Positions 1 through 6,837 are shown, counted from the first letter of the stretch. The stretch is DNA of 6,934 bases from Bacillota bacterium (GCA_023419605.1 JAEZXR010000095.1:1-6934), one strand, 5' to 3'. Made by a program: numbers and translations. Notes: generated from the sequence alone by a model not told the origin.

Positions 1-2
1 TT

Positions 3-1268
3 TTGTGGTCGGTAAACCTTGGACCTAACAGCAGCAACCAGGACAATATCTCCCCCGGTTCCGCCACCATTGACGTAGGACATTGGGATGGTGCAACTGT
101 CTATGACCTTGATGGAGACGGTAAAGCGGAAGTCGTCCTCAAAATTGCTAACGGTGTTACTTTTGGTGACGGTACTGTATGGTCAAACTCCAGCGATACC
201 AAACAGTGGCTGGCCGTACTGGATGGTATGACAGGAAAACTCAAAAATTACTGTACAATCCCTCAGGATTACGCCTCAGCAGGTCCTCTGGCCTGTCAAT
301 TAGGCATAGGCTACCTCAACGGAACAACACCAAGCATCGTAGCTTTTATGAAAAACCGTAATGCAGATGGCTCCTTCAATTGCATTATTTCCGCTTTTCG
401 TTATACTGGCTCAAGCCTTGTAATGGACTGGAAATGGCTCCGTGGTTCCCAGGATTGTCCTGATGGTCACCAAATGCGTATTGTAGATCTAGATGGTGAT
501 GGTAATGATGAGATATGCGAAATAGGCTTCGTTCTAAATGGCGATGGAACACTGCGTTACTCTTTGGCTAGTAGTAATGTTGTTCATGGTGATCGCTTTT
601 ACGTCGGCAAGCTTGATCCAAGTAGGTCTGGACTTCAGGGCTATGGTATTCAACAAGATAACCCATATGGTTTACTTGAATATTATTATGATGCAGCCAA
701 GGGTTCAATGCTTTGGCAGCATACCACAACACCTCCGGCTGGAGATGTAGGACGCGGTGATGTTGGAGATATTGACCCTCGTTATTCCGGTTATGAAACC
801 TGGTCTTTCTCAGGGATATACAATGGGCCTTCCAATACACGGATTACAACTTCAACCTCTCAACCTTATCCTGCCTTCCGTTTATGGTGGGATGGAGACC
901 TCTTGAGTGAGAGCTTTAATGACGGAAAAATTGAAAAGTGGCATTATAGTACAAGCGCTGTTTCTCGTTTGGTAACAACCTGGAATTATCAGAATGCCAT
1001 CCGTAGCGACCGTGGTGCTCCAGTGTTCTACGGCGACATCCTGGGTGACTGGCGTGAGGAAGTTATACTGACTTCCAGTAATTACTCAAAACTCGTCATT
1101 TTCACTACAACAACACCAACCGCCACACGACTCTATACGCTCGCGCAAAACCCGGCATACCGAAATTGCATGACGATCAAAGGATATCTCCAGTCTCATT
1201 TAACAGATTATTTTCTTGGAAATGGAATGTCTACACCACCAAAACCAAACATTTATTTAGCACCGTAA
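3..1268 (+). CDS. PL11 rhamnogalacturonan lyase (YesW/YesX type), 5'-truncated by window edge
   Basis: Cleaves the rhamnose-(1,4)-galacturonate bonds of rhamnogalacturonan I by beta-elimination; family members bind calcium. The reading frame is open from the first complete codon at position 3 and stops at TAA 1266-1268. The TTG at 3 is not a credible start, because YesW and YesX are about 610-620 residues and only 421 codons are visible, so roughly the first 200 residues lie outside. Visible PL11 marks (numbering from position 3) are two calcium-type DLDGDG motifs at residues 35-40 and 162-167, an RLWWDGDLLSE block near 293 and GDILGDWREE at 344-353, all in the repeated-blade style of the family's beta-propeller. 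The protein ends in a plain family-like C-terminus (TPPKPNIYLAP), with no dockerin or carbohydrate-binding domain after it. Secretion is likely from family habit, but the signal peptide region is not in the window. Endo (YesW) and exo (YesX) modes cannot be told apart here. Confidence 0.93.
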   Translation: MWSVNLGPNSSNQDNISPGSATIDVGHWDGATVYDLDGDGKAEVVLKIANGVTFGDGTVWSNSSDTKQWLAVLDGMTGKLKNYCTIPQDYASAGPLACQLGIGYLNGTTPSIVAFMKNRNADGSFNCIISAFRYTGSSLVMDWKWLRGSQDCPDGHQMRIVDLDGDGNDEICEIGFVLNGDGTLRYSLASSNVVHGDRFYVGKLDPSRSGLQGYGIQQDNPYGLLEYYYDAAKGSMLWQHTTTPPAGDVGRGDVGDIDPRYSGYETWSFSGIYNGPSNTRITTSTSQPYPAFRLWWDGDLLSESFNDGKIEKWHYSTSAVSRLVTTWNYQNAIRSDRGAPVFYGDILGDWREEVILTSSNYSKLVIFTTTTPTATRLYTLAQNPAYRNCMTIKGYLQSHLTDYFLGNGMSTPPKPNIYLAP

Positions 1269-1317
1269 TTTAATTCGTTATGATCGTTAATTTGTAAGAT
1301 ACTGAAAACAAAGAACT

Positions 1318-1352
1318 ACATATTATGTTGCCACGCTGGTGACATGATATGT
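1318..1352 (+). other. Strong hairpin in the 3' untranslated region of the PL11 gene
   Basis: An imperfect inverted repeat begins 50 bases after the PL11 stop codon. Arms 1318-1332 and 1338-1352 can form a 15-bp stem in RNA, with three G-U pairs and no bulges, around the five-base loop 1333-1337. It is followed by CTACAAAAAA and not by a run of T, so it is not an intrinsic terminator by itself. It lies about 15 bases upstream of the terminator hairpin. A role in protecting the lyase mRNA from 3' exonucleases is possible, but this is inference. Confidence 0.5.
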
Positions 1353-1366
1353 CTACAAAAAACAAC

Positions 1367-1422
1367 AAAGGGGCTGTTGTGGAATAAACTGTAAAAGTTT
1401 TGTTCTGCAGCAGTCCCTTTTT
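1367..1422 (+). terminator. Rho-independent terminator after the PL11 lyase gene
   Basis: Arms 1367-1379 (AAAGGGGCTGTTG) and 1408-1420 (CAGCAGTCCCTTT) form a 13-bp stem with two G-U pairs, and the descending arm runs into five T's (1418-1422). The 28-base loop is long but can form its own small stem (1386-1390 with 1396-1400). It separates the PL11 transcript from the regulator gene. The A-run on the other side of the stem is short, so it looks weaker as a terminator for the - strand. Similar GGGGCTGTTG-type inverted repeats also occur at insertion sequence ends, but no transposase remnant is present. Confidence 0.7.
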
Positions 1423-1487
1423 GGTCTCCAAATAAACGAGTAGGAGGGCTGTTAATGATATACATTATTTCATCTTATAAAGCACAC

Positions 1488-1515
1488 TTGAAATTTTACA
1501 ATGATTACATATAAT
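1488..1515 (+). promoter_or_regulatory. Candidate sigma-A promoter for the AraC-family regulator
   Basis: TTGAAA (1488-1493) and TATAAT (1510-1515) are separated by 16 bases. The -10 box matches the consensus fully and the -35 box matches at five of six positions. A start site about seven bases downstream would fall at about 1522, giving a very short leader that begins close to the ribosome binding site. This promoter would make the ATG at 1501 untranscribed and so agrees with the start chosen at 1534. The short leader is a reason for caution. Confidence 0.45.
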
Positions 1516-1521
1516 AGTAAT

Positions 1522-1528
1522 AGAGGTG
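1522..1528 (+). promoter_or_regulatory. Ribosome binding site that sets the regulator start
   Basis: AGAGGTG lies five bases before the ATG at 1534. The upstream in-frame ATG at 1501 has only AT-rich sequence before it and no Shine-Dalgarno match, so this site decides the start. Confidence 0.65.
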
Positions 1529-1533
1529 AAATT

Positions 1534-2391
1534 ATGCATATAGATAAATCAAATTACTACCATATAAATGCTGGTTTTTCTATAATATATAACCTTCATT
1601 CGCGCTGTACCATCACGCAGCTTCATTGTCATAATTCCTATGAAATTCTGGTTCCGTTTTGCGATGATATGAAATGCTATGTGAATAATCAGATATATAA
1701 TGTTAAAAAGGGAGATGTTTTTATTTTCCCTCCGCGTGCACCTCATAAAGTCGCTCCACATTCATATAAGGTGTACGAAAGGTATGTGTTATATTTTAAA
1801 ATAGAGTATATCAGTAGCTTTTCACCCTTGGCAGAAAAATTATTATGCGGGCTTTTTAACCAACCTGAGTACGACGCTGTATGCATCCATTTGGAAGAAG
1901 AACAGACAGCGAACTTGATAGCACTAATCAAGAAAACGCAATACTATATAAATTCACCTGGCTATGCTCAGGAAATATATATACAGCACGCGTTTTTTGA
2001 AATATTACTTTTACTCAGTAAGCAGTCCTATACTCAAAACTCAGATCGCTACCTGGGTAGGAGCATCAATTATTTAAAAATCAAGGATGTGATAACCTAT
2101 TTATACTGCAACCTCTCAGAAGATCTGTCTCTTGACCATTTGACCGCTAAATTTTATATGAGTAAAGCATATCTTAATAACATATTTAAATTACATACAG
2201 GATCTACAGTCAATCAATATATAATTTCAATCAGAATAGCTACTGCCAAAAAATTATTACAAGAGGGGATACCTGTTTCGCTAGTCTATGAAAAGGTTGG
2301 ATTTAACAATTATTCACACTTTATTAGAACATTCACGAAAATGATTGGAATCTCTCCGAAGCAATACGCGTTAAAATATGAAAAATTATAA
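1534..2391 (+). CDS. AraC-family transcriptional regulator with cupin-like sensor domain
   Basis: A 285-residue one-component regulator, the usual size for the sugar-sensing AraC/XylS group. The N-terminal part (about 20-95) reads as a cupin fold: HCHNSYE (31-37) has the paired histidines and glutamate, a KKGDVFIFPP turn follows at 58-67, and APH at 69-71 adds another histidine. The middle (about 100-180) is helical linker. The C-terminal 100 residues form the double helix-turn-helix: first unit about 198-222 (LSLDHLTAKFYMSKAYLNNIF), second about 247-275, with the family signature around VGFNNYSHFIRTFTK and GISPKQY. No signal peptide or membrane segment is seen, so it acts in the cytoplasm. 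It sits between the two lyase genes on the same strand and probably activates one or both in response to an RG-I-derived sugar. That role and the ligand are inferred from position. No clear terminator follows. Confidence 0.9.
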   Translation: MHIDKSNYYHINAGFSIIYNLHSRCTITQLHCHNSYEILVPFCDDMKCYVNNQIYNVKKGDVFIFPPRAPHKVAPHSYKVYERYVLYFKIEYISSFSPLAEKLLCGLFNQPEYDAVCIHLEEEQTANLIALIKKTQYYINSPGYAQEIYIQHAFFEILLLLSKQSYTQNSDRYLGRSINYLKIKDVITYLYCNLSEDLSLDHLTAKFYMSKAYLNNIFKLHTGSTVNQYIISIRIATAKKLLQEGIPVSLVYEKVGFNNYSHFIRTFTKMIGISPKQYALKYEKL

Positions 2392-2542
2392 TAGATACTA
2401 TATTGTGTGACAGTCGGTCCTTTGCCACTTTCATAGAGGATGTTCATTTCTTGCATCAATAAACTGTTTTTATCCATAGCATGGCTCTATACCAGGCATT
2501 TGGGCTTCATTGGAAGATCGGTATTCTATCAAAATATAGATA

Positions 2543-2584
2543 TTTACAACATCCTTACACTGTCCTACAATTTGAATATATAAT
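2543..2584 (+). promoter_or_regulatory. Candidate promoter(s) for the PL26-GH105 transcript
   Basis: TTTACA (2543-2548), 17 bases, TACAAT (2566-2571) is a good sigma-A pair with ideal spacing. A second, perfect -10 hexamer TATAAT at 2579-2584 lies 13 bases further on, with only a weak -35 (CTTACA, 2554-2559, 19-base spacer). Transcripts would start near 2578 or 2591 and carry a leader of about 125-140 bases before the TTG start at 2717. The dyad AAATAT-AG-ATATTT (2532-2545) overlaps the first -35 box and could be a regulator site. Confidence 0.5.
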
Positions 2585-2644
2585 AATTGATGGGATTAAA
2601 TCGTATGTTTACTGTATCAGTATTTGTAATGGGCGCATTTCCTT

Positions 2645-2679
2645 GAAAGATGGGGTGGTGAGGGAGTTGCCATCTCTTC
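2645..2679 (+). other. Hairpin in the leader of the PL26 gene
   Basis: GAAAGATGG (2645-2653) can pair with CCATCT-C-TTC (2670-2679), giving nine pairs with one bulged C (2676) and a 16-base purine-rich loop. It has no T-run after it and ends 24 bases before the ribosome binding site, so it is not a terminator. The loop holds GAGGGAG, which resembles a Shine-Dalgarno sequence. Function is unknown and chance occurrence cannot be excluded. Confidence 0.25.
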
Positions 2680-2703
2680 ATAATAATTGCATTGATGCGA
2701 GAT

Positions 2704-2709
2704 AGGAGA
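2704..2709 (+). promoter_or_regulatory. Ribosome binding site supporting a TTG start
   Basis: AGGAGA is placed seven bases before the TTG at 2717. No in-frame ATG with a comparable site lies nearby, and the protein already shows family sequence within the first 25 residues, so the unusual TTG start is well supported. Confidence 0.75.
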
Positions 2710-2716
2710 TATTGAA

Positions 2717-5305
2717 TTGAATCAGAGAATTAAACTTAACTGGCTGAGTAACAGCAGAAGGCATTTCAAAGGAACGACCTGGGGAATTCCTTGGGAAGAG
2801 GGGGCTTTACAACGAAATGAGACGGTAGCATTAATCGGTGCGTCTGGAAAAGAGTCTGCTATACAAAGTTGGCCCACGGCATTTTGGCCGGATGGCAGTA
2901 TCAAATGGACGGCACACGCCGCTGTTTTTAATGAAAATAAAGAGGGATCCTATTACCTTGAAAAAGCGAAGGGTGTAGTTTCCAAAACACCCCTGTCCAT
3001 ATATGAGGATGATGACTCCATCTATGTGGATACGGGTAAACTGTTATGCTGTATAGGCCGTAAGGGCACATCCATTATAAAATCAATCAAAAGAAATGAT
3101 GGAGAGCTGTGCTCTGATGGAAGGTTGGTTTGTATAAAGGAATATCAAGATGGAGTACCTGGAAATCGGCTATTAAGGGAAGAAGCCTTTGAAAGTGAGG
3201 TGAAAAGCGCTGTTGTGGAACAAAATGGCCCGATCCGTGGAGTCATCAGGCTGGAAGGGATCCACAAGGCTCTTTCAGGAGATCATCAATGGCTTCCCTT
3301 TATTATTCGTTTGTATTTTTACGCAGATCTGCATTCTATTCGAATCGTCCATACCTTTATCTACGATGGAGATAAGAATAAAGATTTCATTAAAGGTTTG
3401 GGACTGCAGTTTTCAGTACCCATGTCGGGACCCTTGTACAACCGGCATGTGCGCTTTGCAGGTGACACGGGGCTATTCGCAGAAGCGCCGCAGTTGTTAT
3501 TAACTTGGCGGCCTAGGATCCCTACGGATCTGTATGAAAAGCAAATTAAAGGAGAAATTCTTCAACTGAATCCTGAGAATCACAAAGAGGTTTTTCAACA
3601 CCTTCCCAACCTGACAACCTGGGACAGTTACAAGCTGATTCAAGACTCTTCCGACCATTATAGTATACAAAAGACCACGGGCAAGGAGGGCTGCTGCTGG
3701 ATTCATTCCGCCCACGGACACCGGTCAGGCGGCCTGGCATTTGTGGGTGGAGAAAAAGGGGGAATGGCAGTAGGTGTAAGAGATTTCTGGCAGAAGTATC
3801 CTTCTTCGTTGGAAATCAATCATGTTTCAAAAGACGAAGCCATTCTGAAAGTATGGTTATGGTCACCTGACAGCCAGGCCATGGACCTGCGTCACTATGA
3901 TACCGAAGCCCATGTGGATTCCTATTATGAGGGATTTGATGAGGTCCGCAGCACCCCTTATGGAATCGCAAATACAAGCGAAGTAAGCCTTTGGTGTTTT
4001 AACGGTGTTCCCAACGCAGAGGAACTGCTGGGTTGTGCGGATGAGGTTCAATCTCCGGATTTATTTGTTTGTGAGCCTGAATACTACCACAAGGTAAAAG
4101 CTTTTGGGGTATGGAGCCTTATGGATCGGAGTACGAAAGTAAAAGCCATGCTGGAGGAACAGTTGGATGCTGCCATTGAATTCTATAAGGAAGAAATCGA
4201 ACAGCGCAGATGGTATGGTTTCTGGAATTATGGTGATATTATGCATACCTATGATCCTGTTCGGCATACCTGGCGTTATGATATGGGCGGTTATGCATGG
4301 CAGAATACGGAGCTTGTGCCCAATATGTGGCTATGGTATTCCTTCCTGAGGTCCGGCCGTGAGGATATATTCAGAATGGCAGAAGCTATGGCGAGACACA
4401 ATAGTGAAGTCGATGTGTACCATATCGGGGAGTATGCAGGGCTCGGTTCAAGGCACAATGTAATCCATTGGGGCTGCGGCTGTAAAGAAGCCCGGATCAG
4501 CATGGCCGGCCTGCACAGATTCTATTATTATCTGACGGGTGATGAACGTATTGGCGATGTATTGGCAGAAGTCAGGGATGCAGACTATGCAACCTTGAAA
4601 CTGGACCCAATGAGGGCTTATTACCCCAAAGACCAGTATCCTACCCATGTACGCAGTGGACCTGACTGGTCTGCATTTAGTTCAAACTGGCTTACCATGT
4701 GGGAAAGATTTGAAGACACTGCTTACCGCGACAAATTAATCAGAGGATTAAGTTGTCTTAAGAAAATGCCATTCAGGCTTAGATCCGGTTCTACTTTCGG
4801 ATATGACCCGGAAACCGGTGAACTCTTTTACACGGGCGAGGGGAATGGTTCACATCTGGTAATATGTATGGGTGCACCACAGGTGTGGTTGGAAATGCTT
4901 CAGGTCATCAAGGACCCGGAATGGGAGGATGTAATGGCTGAATATGGCGAGTTTTATGGTCTTGACCCTGAAGAAAAGAGAGCAAGGACTTCCGGAGCGA
5001 TGAGTGGAAAGGGCTGGGCTTTTCCAATGTTTGCTGCATCGATGATGGCCTATGCTGCTGTTTATAAAAAGGATGAAGCGCTGGCTAAAAAAGTGTGGAA
5101 GATATTAATTGAAAATGAAATAGATCGATGTGTTACATTGCCAATAGAAAAGTCGGATGTTAATATATCCGAATATATTAAACCCATAAGGGAATTGCCG
5201 TGGGTATCAACCAACTCAGTTTCACAGTGGTCACTGAATGTGATTCAGTGCCTGGACCTCATTGGTGATTATCTCGATGGATTATCGGAGGAAGCCGGGA
5301 GTTAG
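2717..5305 (+). CDS. yetA: Exo-rhamnogalacturonan lyase, PL26 (PcRGLX/YetA family)
   Basis: An 862-residue protein, close to the roughly 857 residues of B. subtilis YetA. The family carries out exo-type beta-elimination on rhamnogalacturonan I chains, releasing unsaturated galacturonyl-rhamnose (shown for the fungal PcRGLX; by homology here). The three-part layout fits: an N-terminal RIFT-barrel-like part (about 1-230) with TTWGIPWEEGAL (20-31) and FWPDGSIKW (56-64), a beta-sandwich middle (about 235-420) and a C-terminal alpha/alpha toroid (about 430-860). The toroid is rich in aromatic blocks such as WYGFWNYGD (499-507), NVIHWGCGC (581-589) and a GPDWSAF segment. These are candidates for the substrate cleft, but I cannot name the catalytic residues. 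There is no signal peptide or membrane helix, so it should act in the cytoplasm on imported oligosaccharides. It begins at TTG behind AGGAGA. No terminator separates it from the GH105 gene, so the two are probably co-transcribed through the relic between them. Confidence 0.88.
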   Translation: MNQRIKLNWLSNSRRHFKGTTWGIPWEEGALQRNETVALIGASGKESAIQSWPTAFWPDGSIKWTAHAAVFNENKEGSYYLEKAKGVVSKTPLSIYEDDDSIYVDTGKLLCCIGRKGTSIIKSIKRNDGELCSDGRLVCIKEYQDGVPGNRLLREEAFESEVKSAVVEQNGPIRGVIRLEGIHKALSGDHQWLPFIIRLYFYADLHSIRIVHTFIYDGDKNKDFIKGLGLQFSVPMSGPLYNRHVRFAGDTGLFAEAPQLLLTWRPRIPTDLYEKQIKGEILQLNPENHKEVFQHLPNLTTWDSYKLIQDSSDHYSIQKTTGKEGCCWIHSAHGHRSGGLAFVGGEKGGMAVGVRDFWQKYPSSLEINHVSKDEAILKVWLWSPDSQAMDLRHYDTEAHVDSYYEGFDEVRSTPYGIANTSEVSLWCFNGVPNAEELLGCADEVQSPDLFVCEPEYYHKVKAFGVWSLMDRSTKVKAMLEEQLDAAIEFYKEEIEQRRWYGFWNYGDIMHTYDPVRHTWRYDMGGYAWQNTELVPNMWLWYSFLRSGREDIFRMAEAMARHNSEVDVYHIGEYAGLGSRHNVIHWGCGCKEARISMAGLHRFYYYLTGDERIGDVLAEVRDADYATLKLDPMRAYYPKDQYPTHVRSGPDWSAFSSNWLTMWERFEDTAYRDKLIRGLSCLKKMPFRLRSGSTFGYDPETGELFYTGEGNGSHLVICMGAPQVWLEMLQVIKDPEWEDVMAEYGEFYGLDPEEKRARTSGAMSGKGWAFPMFAASMMAYAAVYKKDEALAKKVWKILIENEIDRCVTLPIEKSDVNISEYIKPIRELPWVSTNSVSQWSLNVIQCLDLIGDYLDGLSEEAGS

Positions 5306-5337
5306 CGAGTACCTGCCCTGGTATCGCAAAAACTTTT

Positions 5338-5541
5338 TTGTTGACGGGGACACATAAAAATTTGAATTGTTGGAAGTCAATAGGATGTTTTTGTGATAAT
5401 GTTTTAAAAACAGGAATCTACAGGGATGTGATACTGGAAGGAGATAGTCTGGAGGGCTGCAAAGTATTGATGACTCCATTCATGCATCCAGGATGCATGG
5501 AACTTAGGGAGTATGAGTATAGGGTGATAAGGTTTGAGTAG
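5338..5541 (+). pseudogene. Remnant of a GH42 beta-galactosidase (YesZ type), N-terminus and interior lost
   Basis: An open stretch with no ribosome binding site and a TTG as its only start, ending at TAG 5539-5541. Its translation holds VLKTGIYRDVILEG followed by LEGCKVLMTPFM. This resembles the start of the trimerisation domain of GH42 beta-galactosidases; as I recall YesZ, it has ILNTGIHRDLIPEG and a TPFV segment there. The last residues, EYEYRVIRFE, resemble the extreme C-terminus of YesZ (EYRVIQFD from memory). In an intact enzyme of about 660 residues these parts lie some 200 residues apart, so the interior and the whole catalytic N-terminal domain appear deleted. yesZ lies directly next to yetA in B. 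subtilis, which fits this location. The product would have trimmed galactose from RG-I fragments. Family assignment rests on remembered sequence and gene order, not on an alignment. The true upstream edge is unclear. Confidence 0.6.
5481..5499. repeat. Perfect 19-bp palindrome within the GH42 relic
   Basis: CATGCATCC-A-GGATGCATG is a perfect dyad with a single central base, extended by a T-G and a T-A pair in RNA. It lies about 97 bases before the GH105 start and exactly where the relic switches from trimerisation-domain-like to C-terminal-tail-like sequence. It could be a deletion junction or a regulator's operator. It lacks a T-run and so is not a terminator. Confidence 0.6.
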
Positions 5542-5586
5542 ATAAAGCTCTTAAACATAAATACAGACAAAATAATGAATGGGGAT

Positions 5587-5590
5587 GAGG
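5587..5590 (+). promoter_or_regulatory. Ribosome binding site that sets the GH105 start
   Basis: GAGG, within a purine-rich GGGGATGAGG stretch, lies five bases before the ATG at 5596. The in-frame ATG at 5575 is preceded by AT-rich sequence without a Shine-Dalgarno match, and the extra seven residues (MNGDEDY) add nothing family-like. Confidence 0.55.
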
Positions 5591-5595
5591 ACTAT

Positions 5596-6618
5596 ATGCA
5601 AAAAGTTCAATTTGATGAACAACAAATCATTGAAACAATAGATCGCGTTGTTAAAAGGACAATGAATATGGATTTTACCTGGGACTGGCCATGTGGAGTT
5701 GCTTTCTATGGGATCAGCAAAGCCTGGGAAGCAACAGGTAAACAGGAGTATATAGATTTTCTTGTAAAATGGGTCGATGAATACCTTGAGATAGGGCTGC
5801 CACCACTTATGGTCAATGCATGTGCCATGGGACATACTATGATTACCCTGCATGAAGCAACAGGAGATCAGAAATACCTGGATATAGCGATTAAAAAGGC
5901 TGAGTATTTGAGGAAAGATGCCTTGAGATTCGGTGAGGGTGTATTTCAACATACCGTATCATCAAAAAATGACTTCCCGGAGCAAGCCTGGGCAGATACC
6001 TTGTTTATGGCCGCCTACTTCCTTCTCAGAATGGGTTTTAAGCTGAATAACAAGGAATACATTGAGGATGCATTAAACCAGTACTACTGGCATGAAGAGT
6101 TTCTACAGGATACAACAACAAATTTGTTCTACCATGCGTGGGACAATGTCAACAAGAACCATATGTCCGGAATGTACTGGGCAAGAGCAAATGCCTGGGC
6201 GGCGTTAACCATGGTTGAAGCCTACAGGTTTTTAAACTACCTGAATCCAATGTGGATGCAAATCGGGGGTGCTTTAGGTGACCAACTGAGTGCCCTTGTG
6301 AGACTACAATCAGAGGAAGGACTATGGCATACATTATTGAATGACCCCTCCTCATATCTGGAAACTTCTGCTTCGGCAGGAATTTCAGCAGCACTGGTTC
6401 TGTGGGGCCACCCACTGCATAAGAAGTATGTACAGAAAGCTTTGCCCGGTATATTGAATAATATTGCAGAAGACGGTACTGTGAAAAATGTTTCTGCAGG
6501 TACGGCAGTAATGCTGACTGCTGAGGATTATAAAAAGGTACCCGTCAAAAGAATTCAGGGCTGGGGCCAGGGGCTTACATTGGCTTTCCTCTGTACATTG
6601 TTAAAAGAAAAACTATAA
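5596..6618 (+). CDS. yesR: Unsaturated rhamnogalacturonyl hydrolase, GH105 (YesR type)
   Basis: Hydrolyses unsaturated galacturonyl-rhamnose, made by rhamnogalacturonan lyases, into rhamnose and an unsaturated uronate that rearranges to 5-keto-4-deoxyuronate. From the ATG at 5596 it has 340 residues, close to YesR (about 344) and shorter than YteR (about 373). The whole chain reads as an (alpha/alpha)6 barrel. Family marks are WDWPCGVAFYGI (29-40), AWADTLFMAAYFL (131-143), whose Asp134 corresponds by motif to the catalytic acid Asp143 of YteR, YHAWD (179-183), YWARANAW (194-201), GLWHTLLNDPSSYLETSASAG (242-262) and GWGQGLTLAF (322-331). No signal peptide is seen, so the enzyme is cytoplasmic and would use the product of the PL26 lyase encoded upstream. 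It is followed after about 58 bases by a strong terminator, so it is the last gene of the transcript. The YesR and YteR subtypes are close, and the symbol rests on length and context. Confidence 0.92.
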   Translation: MQKVQFDEQQIIETIDRVVKRTMNMDFTWDWPCGVAFYGISKAWEATGKQEYIDFLVKWVDEYLEIGLPPLMVNACAMGHTMITLHEATGDQKYLDIAIKKAEYLRKDALRFGEGVFQHTVSSKNDFPEQAWADTLFMAAYFLLRMGFKLNNKEYIEDALNQYYWHEEFLQDTTTNLFYHAWDNVNKNHMSGMYWARANAWAALTMVEAYRFLNYLNPMWMQIGGALGDQLSALVRLQSEEGLWHTLLNDPSSYLETSASAGISAALVLWGHPLHKKYVQKALPGILNNIAEDGTVKNVSAGTAVMLTAEDYKKVPVKRIQGWGQGLTLAFLCTLLKEKL

Positions 6619-6676
6619 TATCCTTTACCAAGGATAAAGACTTATGTAAACATATTTAAGTTAAGAATAGAAAGTG

Positions 6677-6711
6677 AAAGGTCGGTTCAAAGTAATCGGC
6701 CTTTTTGTTTT
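6677..6711 (+). terminator. Rho-independent terminator after the GH105 gene
   Basis: Arms 6677-6687 (AAAGGTCGGTT) and 6694-6704 (AATCGGCCTTT) form an 11-bp stem with two G-U pairs around the six-base loop CAAAGT, followed by TTTTTGTTTT (6702-6711). This is a classic intrinsic terminator closing the PL26-GH105 unit. Confidence 0.88.
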
Positions 6712-6837
6712 ATTAAAAAGATTCTTAGATGTTTTTCTATTATTTCACATAATTTTAATAGGCAGAGTGTATATTATCAATAAAACAGCAGATTACATAG
6801 TAAAATACAGGGTAAACGCATGAAATTTTTTGCGGGG

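Larger units (their letters stand above)
2392..2716 (+). other. Gene-free regulatory stretch upstream of the PL26 lyase
   Basis: About 325 AT-rich bases without a credible gene. The only notable open frame (2481-2705, + strand, 74 codons) has no Shine-Dalgarno sequence, a composition unlike the neighbouring proteins, and ends inside the next gene's ribosome binding site. The stretch contains two overlapping promoter candidates (2543-2584), a 6-2-6 AT palindrome at 2532-2545 that overlaps the first -35 box and could be an operator, and a leader hairpin (2645-2679). I see no terminator for the regulator gene, so readthrough into the lyase gene is possible. Confidence 0.6.

Noticed and set aside
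1367..1422. Inverted repeat considered as an insertion sequence end
   Set aside because: No transposase fragment, target duplication or partner repeat in the window; stem plus T-run behind a gene fits a terminator better.
2481..2705. 74-codon open frame on the + strand between the regulator and the PL26 gene
   Set aside because: No ribosome binding site, no recognisable domain, and it overlaps the promoter candidates and the next gene's Shine-Dalgarno sequence.
5286..5356. Alternative frame GVSEYLPWYRKNFFVDGDT right after the PL26 stop, considered as a frameshifted extension of the lyase or of the GH42 relic
   Set aside because: The PL26 protein already has its full family length, and I cannot match this segment to YesZ or YetA from memory. 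It looks protein-like but is too short to assign.
5534..5561. Possible separate promoter for the GH105 gene (TTGAGT, 16 bases, CATAAA)
   Set aside because: Only four of six matches in each box, and no terminator separates the gene from the PL26 lyase, so co-transcription explains it more simply.
5551..5952. 133-codon open frame on the - strand opposite the GH105 gene
   Set aside because: Lies antisense to a confidently recognised GH105 coding sequence, has no family features, and is rich in Cys, His and Phe as expected from the reverse reading of a gene.
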